Assembly (NCBI RefSeq): GCF_047553015.1
Contig: NZ_CP180212.1
Span: forward strand, 1,488,001-1,552,000
Origin: Carnobacterium_A sp047553015
GTDB taxonomy: Bacteria; Bacillota; Bacilli; Lactobacillales; Carnobacteriaceae
DNA: 64,000 nt
Direction: 5' to 3'
The position numbers were made by a program, and so were the translations under genes. Below the pieces are notes generated by a model, which had not been told where the DNA came from, searched no databases, and saw nothing but the letters and a program-made list of their open reading frames with translations. Positions 59,753 through 64,000 of this stretch are shown here, in pieces (the first letter of the stretch is position 1; every line of letters starts with the position of its first letter).

Positions 59753-60946
59753 TCAAAAGTAATCAAATAAAACTGGCGTACCCGCTGGAATCCTTCTTGA
59801 AAGATTTTTTATTAATCGATCGTCTCCTTGAATGCGATCAAAAAAAGCTGCTTCTTCTATTGTCCGATAATTCATAAAAATTTGTGTCCAGTATTGGATG
59901 GTTCCAGAAAGAAGAGAGTCTTTTGGCACATCTTTTTTTTCTGTTATACGAGTCACTTTTCTGGTTGTCAAAAATAATTCTACCTTCCAGATACCAGCAT
60001 TCCAATGCGCTTGCTCATCTTTAACTTCTAAATAAAAGGTTTCGTTAGCTTGCTCTTTGAAAGGATAGGCTAGTAGAAACTCTTCAAACGTCACAATTCG
60101 TGCCATCATATAAGGCACTAGTTCTTGTTTGATTCTAGGATTATCAAATAAGTACGCAATCTTTTCGTGTGCACCTGCTTTATAAAAAAAAGTGTGAAAA
60201 CTAGCTTTATGTGAAGAAATAAAATTCCAACTTTCTTTAAAAGCAGATTGTGTCAGGTAAACCATTTCTTGTAAAACAAATGTGCCGGCTTTTTGGCCTT
60301 TAAAAGAATACATCAAATAACCTTGAGCTAGCCCATCTTCATCATAATAAACAGCAATAAAAGAGTCTTCTCTAGATAACATTAAAAATTCCCAATCCCA
60401 TTCACTACGCTTTAATGGTCCGACGCTTGTTGCGTATCGTTTTTCATACATTTCTTTAAGAGTTGGTTTTGCCTCTTCCCATTCCATTCGACGAATCGTT
60501 CCATTTGTTTTTTTCATTTTAGGTAACTCACTTACGTCAATCGTGTAGTGCAATTCATCGAAGCACTGTTCATAACCATATCTACGGTAAAAAGGATAAG
60601 AAAAAGGCGCCAAGTAAGATAACGTTTGGCCTTGTTCATGCATTTTTTCTAAAGCATGTGTCATTAACTTTGCGATATCCCCTCCTCCTCTATTTTCAGG
60701 ATAGCTCGCTACTGAACCAATTCCACCCATTTTGAAGGTTTGACCGTGCAAATAAACTTCCATTGGACGAACAATTAGTTGACTCAATAAGGTCTCTTCC
60801 TTAAACGCACCATAGCAATCTGAAATCACACAAAGTTCATTGAACTTTTTTTCACGACTTGCTGTTTTTTCTTTATTGAATGCATAATTTGCTAAGTCAA
60901 ACATTTCTTCATATTGATCAAACTGCACCGTTTTATATGTAGTCAT
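59753..60946 (-). CDS. Eis-like GNAT N-acetyltransferase
   Basis: 397 residues: an N-terminal GNAT domain (about 1-150) with the acetyl-CoA loop VASYPENRGGGDIAKLM, a second GNAT-like domain (about 155-290), and an SCP2-like C-terminal domain ending in the chain terminus ILFDYF-type carboxylate that serves as base in Eis. Eis enzymes can acetylate aminoglycosides and lysines at several positions, but most relatives in lactic acid bacteria have no known substrate. Single gene. Confidence 0.9.
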   Translation of the reverse strand: MTTYKTVQFDQYEEMFDLANYAFNKEKTASREKKFNELCVISDCYGAFKEETLLSQLIVRPMEVYLHGQTFKMGGIGSVASYPENRGGGDIAKLMTHALEKMHEQGQTLSYLAPFSYPFYRRYGYEQCFDELHYTIDVSELPKMKKTNGTIRRMEWEEAKPTLKEMYEKRYATSVGPLKRSEWDWEFLMLSREDSFIAVYYDEDGLAQGYLMYSFKGQKAGTFVLQEMVYLTQSAFKESWNFISSHKASFHTFFYKAGAHEKIAYLFDNPRIKQELVPYMMARIVTFEEFLLAYPFKEQANETFYLEVKDEQAHWNAGIWKVELFLTTRKVTRITEKKDVPKDSLLSGTIQYWTQIFMNYRTIEEAAFFDRIQGDDRLIKNLSRRIPAGTPVLFDYF

Positions 60947-61052
60947 TTATTGGCCTCTTTTTCTTGTTTTTTCTTTTAGTTTACCATACTCCCTAATGTC
61001 CGGGAATCTTTATTCTGGATTCTTTTCTATTGTTTTATCCTTTCTGACAAAA

Positions 61053-61095
61053 CAAAAAACCCCCACATACAAAGACTAACCTTTATGTGGGGAGG
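61053..61095 (-). terminator. Terminator of the ABC exporter operon
   Basis: CCCCACATA pairs with TATGTGGGG across a 14-nt loop, then TTTTTTG on the minus strand, just beyond the stop codon at 61115. Confidence 0.94.
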
Positions 61096-61114
61096 TTCTA
61101 AAGTTCTCCTGTTT

Positions 61115-62956
61115 TTAAACAGCTGGTTTTTCAGCAAACTGACTGTTGTATAAATCAGCGTAAAAACCATCTTTTGCCATTAATTCATCGTGTGTACCTG
61201 TTTCCATTACGTCTCCTTCGTTCATAACAATAATTTTATCTGCATCACGAATAGTCGACAATCTGTGGGCAACGACAAAACTTGTTCTGCCTTTTAATAG
61301 TTTACGCATCGCTTTTTGAATCAAGATTTCAGTTCTCGTATCAACACTAGAGGTCGCTTCGTCTAAAATTAAGACTTCTGGATCAACTAAAAAGGCTCTA
61401 GCTATCGTTATCAATTGACGTTGACCAAGAGAAATATTGCTGCCTTCTTCATTTAAGATAGTAGCGTATCCTTCAGGTAAGGTATGGACAAAATCATCTA
61501 CGTGGGCTGCTTTATTCGCAGCTGCAACTCGTTCTTCATCTTGGCCATATTTTTCGCTACCGTATTTAATATTATCTAAAATTGTTCCATTAAATAACCA
61601 GGTATCTTGCAATACCATACTAAAATGCGAACGCAATTCTTCACGGGTCATATCTCTTGTATCTACGCCATCTAATTTGATACTTCCACCCTTTACATCA
61701 TAAAAACGTTCTAAGAGGTTAATTAAAGTTGATTTACCTGCGCCTGTTGGACCAACAATTGCAATCATCTGGCCTTCTTTAACATTTAAGTTAAAGTCAT
61801 TCATCAATAATTCATCATCGCCATAACCAAACTGAACATGATCAAAAGAAACCTTGTAAGGAGAGTTTGAAATAGGAACGATAGTAGATTTTTCATCTGT
61901 CATTTCTTCTTCATCCAATACTTCAAAAACCCGTTCTGCTGAAGCGATTGTCGCTTGAATGGTATTTACTAGGTTTGCCATCTGGCTCATTGGTTGACTA
62001 AATTGATTGGTATATTGTAAGAACGCTTGAACATTTCCTAAGGTCATCGTCCCATTCGCTACGTTAATTCCTCCAACAACAGCAACCAACACATAGCCGA
62101 TATTCTTAACAAAGTTCATCAATGGCATAACGAAACCAGAAAAGAATTGAGCTTTCCAAGAAGATTGATACAATTCTTCATTTTGTTTTTCAAACAAGTC
62201 GATTTCTGCATCTTCACGATTATAAATTTTAACAATCACATGACCAGCATACGTTTCTTCAACTTGGTCATTTAGTAAGCCTAATTTTTTTTGTTGTGCA
62301 CCAAATAGTTTTTGCGATCTTGGTGCAATTAAGCTAATGACCAATACGCTTAATGGAACAGTCACAAAAGCAATAAGAGTCATTTGTAAGCTAATACTTA
62401 GCATCATATACAATACCGCGAAAAATAAAACAAAACTATTCACGAATTGATTGAGTGTTTGCTGCAATGTGTTTGCAATATTATCCATATCATTGACGGC
62501 ACGTGACATAATATCTCCGTTAGAGTGCGTATCGTAATAACTCATTGGAACTCTATTCATTTTATCTTTTAATTCTTTGCGTAAATCATATACTGTTCTT
62601 TGAGCTACGCGAGTCATCGTAAATTGTTGAAAATATTGAAATACTGCCGATAAGACGTACAAGAGAGCAACAGTATATAAGACGTTTTTGATAATATCAA
62701 AATCGATTGGCAATTTTTCGACAACTTGGCCGGCTTCTTTCATTTTCATACCAACCATGACACCTTTAAATATTTCAGTTGTCGCTTCACCTAAAATTTT
62801 TGGTGTTCTCGTTTGTAGCACTGTACCTACAATGGCTAAGACGAATACTAAGCCGATTGCAAGCATGCGACTAGACATATAGCCGAGCAATCTTTTTAAC
62901 GTCCCCCAGAAGTTTTTCGCTTTACGTACTTGACCCTTTGGTCCCGAATTTCTCAT
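61115..62956 (-). CDS. Heterodimeric ABC exporter, catalytic half (EfrB/LmrD-like)
   Basis: 613-residue half-transporter: six-helix membrane domain (about 30-335) and ATPase (about 365-613) with Walker A GPTGAGKST, signature ISLGQRQL, Walker B VLILDEATSSVD (catalytic Glu present) and switch VAHRLST. The signature has SLGQ instead of SGGQ, as expected for the partner of a degenerate site. Its start overlaps the stop of the upstream half by one base (TAATG). Such pairs export multiple drugs or peptides. Confidence 0.93.
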   Translation of the reverse strand: MRNSGPKGQVRKAKNFWGTLKRLLGYMSSRMLAIGLVFVLAIVGTVLQTRTPKILGEATTEIFKGVMVGMKMKEAGQVVEKLPIDFDIIKNVLYTVALLYVLSAVFQYFQQFTMTRVAQRTVYDLRKELKDKMNRVPMSYYDTHSNGDIMSRAVNDMDNIANTLQQTLNQFVNSFVLFFAVLYMMLSISLQMTLIAFVTVPLSVLVISLIAPRSQKLFGAQQKKLGLLNDQVEETYAGHVIVKIYNREDAEIDLFEKQNEELYQSSWKAQFFSGFVMPLMNFVKNIGYVLVAVVGGINVANGTMTLGNVQAFLQYTNQFSQPMSQMANLVNTIQATIASAERVFEVLDEEEMTDEKSTIVPISNSPYKVSFDHVQFGYGDDELLMNDFNLNVKEGQMIAIVGPTGAGKSTLINLLERFYDVKGGSIKLDGVDTRDMTREELRSHFSMVLQDTWLFNGTILDNIKYGSEKYGQDEERVAAANKAAHVDDFVHTLPEGYATILNEEGSNISLGQRQLITIARAFLVDPEVLILDEATSSVDTRTEILIQKAMRKLLKGRTSFVVAHRLSTIRDADKIIVMNEGDVMETGTHDELMAKDGFYADLYNSQFAEKPAV

Positions 62957-64000
62957 TACAGTTCCTCCTCTCTCATTTGTGAGTTCATGATTTCTTGATA
63001 CGTTTCATTGGTTGCTTTCAATTCTTCGTGGGTCCCTTTTCCAACTACTTTGCCGGCTTCCATTACTAAAATTGTGTCAGCATTCATTACCGTACTAATT
63101 CTCTGTGCGATAATAACGACAACCGAATCTTTTGCTTCTTCAATCAATGCTTCTCTCAAAGTTGCATCTGTTTTAAAATCTAAAGCCGAAAAAGAATCAT
63201 CAAAAATAAGTATATCGCCTTTAGAAACTAGCGCACGAGCAATGCTTAAACGTTGTTTTTGGCCACCAGAGAAATTGCTCCCCCCTTGTTCAACATGACT
63301 ATCTAATCCACTTGATAGTTCTGAAACAAATTCTTTCGCTTGCGCTACTTCTAATGCCTGCCAGATTTCTTCATCTGTTGCATCAGGCTTTCCATATTGT
63401 ATATTTGAGCGAATTGTTCCAGTAAATAAAAGAGCTTTTTGAGGAGCATACCCCATCATACTACGCAAGTCTTTTTGAGTCGTATCGCGTATGTCTACAC
63501 CATTGATTTTAATGCTACCAGATTCAACGTCATAAAAACGTGCAATTAAGTTCGCTAGCGTAGATTTACCTGAACCAGTTCCTCCAATAACAGCTATCAT
63601 TTCACCTTTAGTCCCTTTGAAATCAATCTTTTCAAGAGCTAACTGTTCAGCTCCAGTATAACGAAAATCAACCTGTTCAAAGGCTATTGTGCCTTTGTCT
63701 GCCCTATTTACTTTAATTGGTTTTTCTGGATCTTTAACCATACTTTCTGTTGCTAATACTTTATTAATACGAGCAGCAGATACTTGTGCTCTAGGAATGA
63801 AAACGAAAATCATCGCAAGCATCATAAAGCTCATTAATATTTGAAAAGCGTAAGTCATAAAGGTAATCAGGTTACCAACTTCCATCAGACCATCACCAAT
63901 ATACTGACCACCAAACCAAATAATTGAAATATTTGTTGCACTAATAATTAACGTCATCACTGGCAATAAGAAACTCATAATTGTATTGGCTTTAATCGAT
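62956..64000 (-). CDS. Heterodimeric ABC exporter, degenerate half (EfrA/LmrC-like), N-terminus beyond window
   Basis: The frame remains open to base 64000, so the start is outside. The visible 348 residues cover the last helices and the ATPase with Walker A GGTGSGKST, signature FSGGQKQRL and Walker B DILIFDDSFSALD. The base after Walker B is Asp rather than Glu, and the switch is IIAQRIST (Gln instead of His), both marks of the non-hydrolysing site of EfrAB/LmrCD-type heterodimers. The ATG at 63978 is internal. It overlaps the catalytic half by one base. Confidence 0.92.
   Translation of the reverse strand, partial: SIKANTIMSFLLPVMTLIISATNISIIWFGGQYIGDGLMEVGNLITFMTYAFQILMSFMMLAMIFVFIPRAQVSAARINKVLATESMVKDPEKPIKVNRADKGTIAFEQVDFRYTGAEQLALEKIDFKGTKGEMIAVIGGTGSGKSTLANLIARFYDVESGSIKINGVDIRDTTQKDLRSMMGYAPQKALLFTGTIRSNIQYGKPDATDEEIWQALEVAQAKEFVSELSSGLDSHVEQGGSNFSGGQKQRLSIARALVSKGDILIFDDSFSALDFKTDATLREALIEEAKDSVVVIIAQRISTVMNADTILVMEAGKVVGKGTHEELKATNETYQEIMNSQMREEEL

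Overview
The window is chromosome of an AT-rich, low-GC Gram-positive bacterium. Almost every gene has a Bacillus-type AGGAGG ribosome binding site, and transcripts end in hairpin-plus-U-run terminators. The gene order tdk-prfA-prmC-ywlC-glyA-upp-atpBEFHAGDC-DUF1146-murA-mbl-epuA-ssb is the conserved Bacilli order, without sporulation genes between murA and mbl. With murT/gatD, an LTA synthase, an EfrAB/LmrCD-type exporter, a complete riboflavin operon and a livKHMGF operon, a Lactobacillales member is likely. A Carnobacterium-like organism is my best guess; this is inference, since no rRNA is present. I see no phage, IS element, CRISPR array, tRNA or rRNA.

Layout. 1-2.7 kb: a truncated VanY-type lipoprotein carboxypeptidase, a small unknown protein and a Gfo/Idh/MocA oxidoreductase. 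2.7-7.5 kb: riboflavin operon ribD-ribE-ribBA-ribH plus a HAD phosphatase, preceded by two nearly identical FMN riboswitches in series, each with its own terminator. 7.5-9.3 kb: dsdA-ridA, a D-serine dehydratase with the deaminase that clears its reactive intermediate. 9.6-10.6 kb: a secreted DUF1002 protein. 10.7-16.1 kb: branched-chain amino-acid ABC transporter livKHMGF plus a CBS-ACT protein, with a CodY-like box inside the promoter. 16.2-18.2 kb: a GerMN lipoprotein and a small aromatic-acid-exporter-like membrane protein. 18.3-20.4 kb: a P1B-4 metal ATPase with an ArsR/SmtB-type dyad and a Zur-type box in its promoter and leader. 20.7-25.2 kb: an ABC ATPase with a 1246-residue FtsX-type permease carrying a long periplasm-side coiled coil. 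25.2-32.6 kb: a possible 17-codon ORF, a PepSY lipoprotein, an amino-acid permease, a GRP sugar transporter, a BaiN-like flavoprotein, YbaK, an RlmI-like methyltransferase and a VanZ protein. 32.9-37.2 kb: LTA synthase and a two-component system.

37.3-54.2 kb is the conserved housekeeping block: short SSB, EpuA, Mbl, MurA, DUF1146, the F1Fo ATP synthase (no recognisable atpI), upp, glyA, threonylcarbamoyl-AMP synthase, prmC, prfA and tdk. Between upp and atp lies a two-and-a-third-copy, 122-bp non-coding tandem repeat. 54.5-64 kb: murT-gatD (lipid II amidation), manA, a class C beta-lactamase-like hydrolase, a NagB-like protein, an Eis-like acetyltransferase, and a heterodimeric ABC exporter cut by the window end.

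Most of the window is ordinary core genome. What deserves a second look is mainly regulatory or structural: the serial FMN riboswitches, the HAD gene placed where a phosphatase step of riboflavin synthesis is needed, the double metal-regulator signature, the upp-atp tandem repeat, and several dyads with no assigned regulator.
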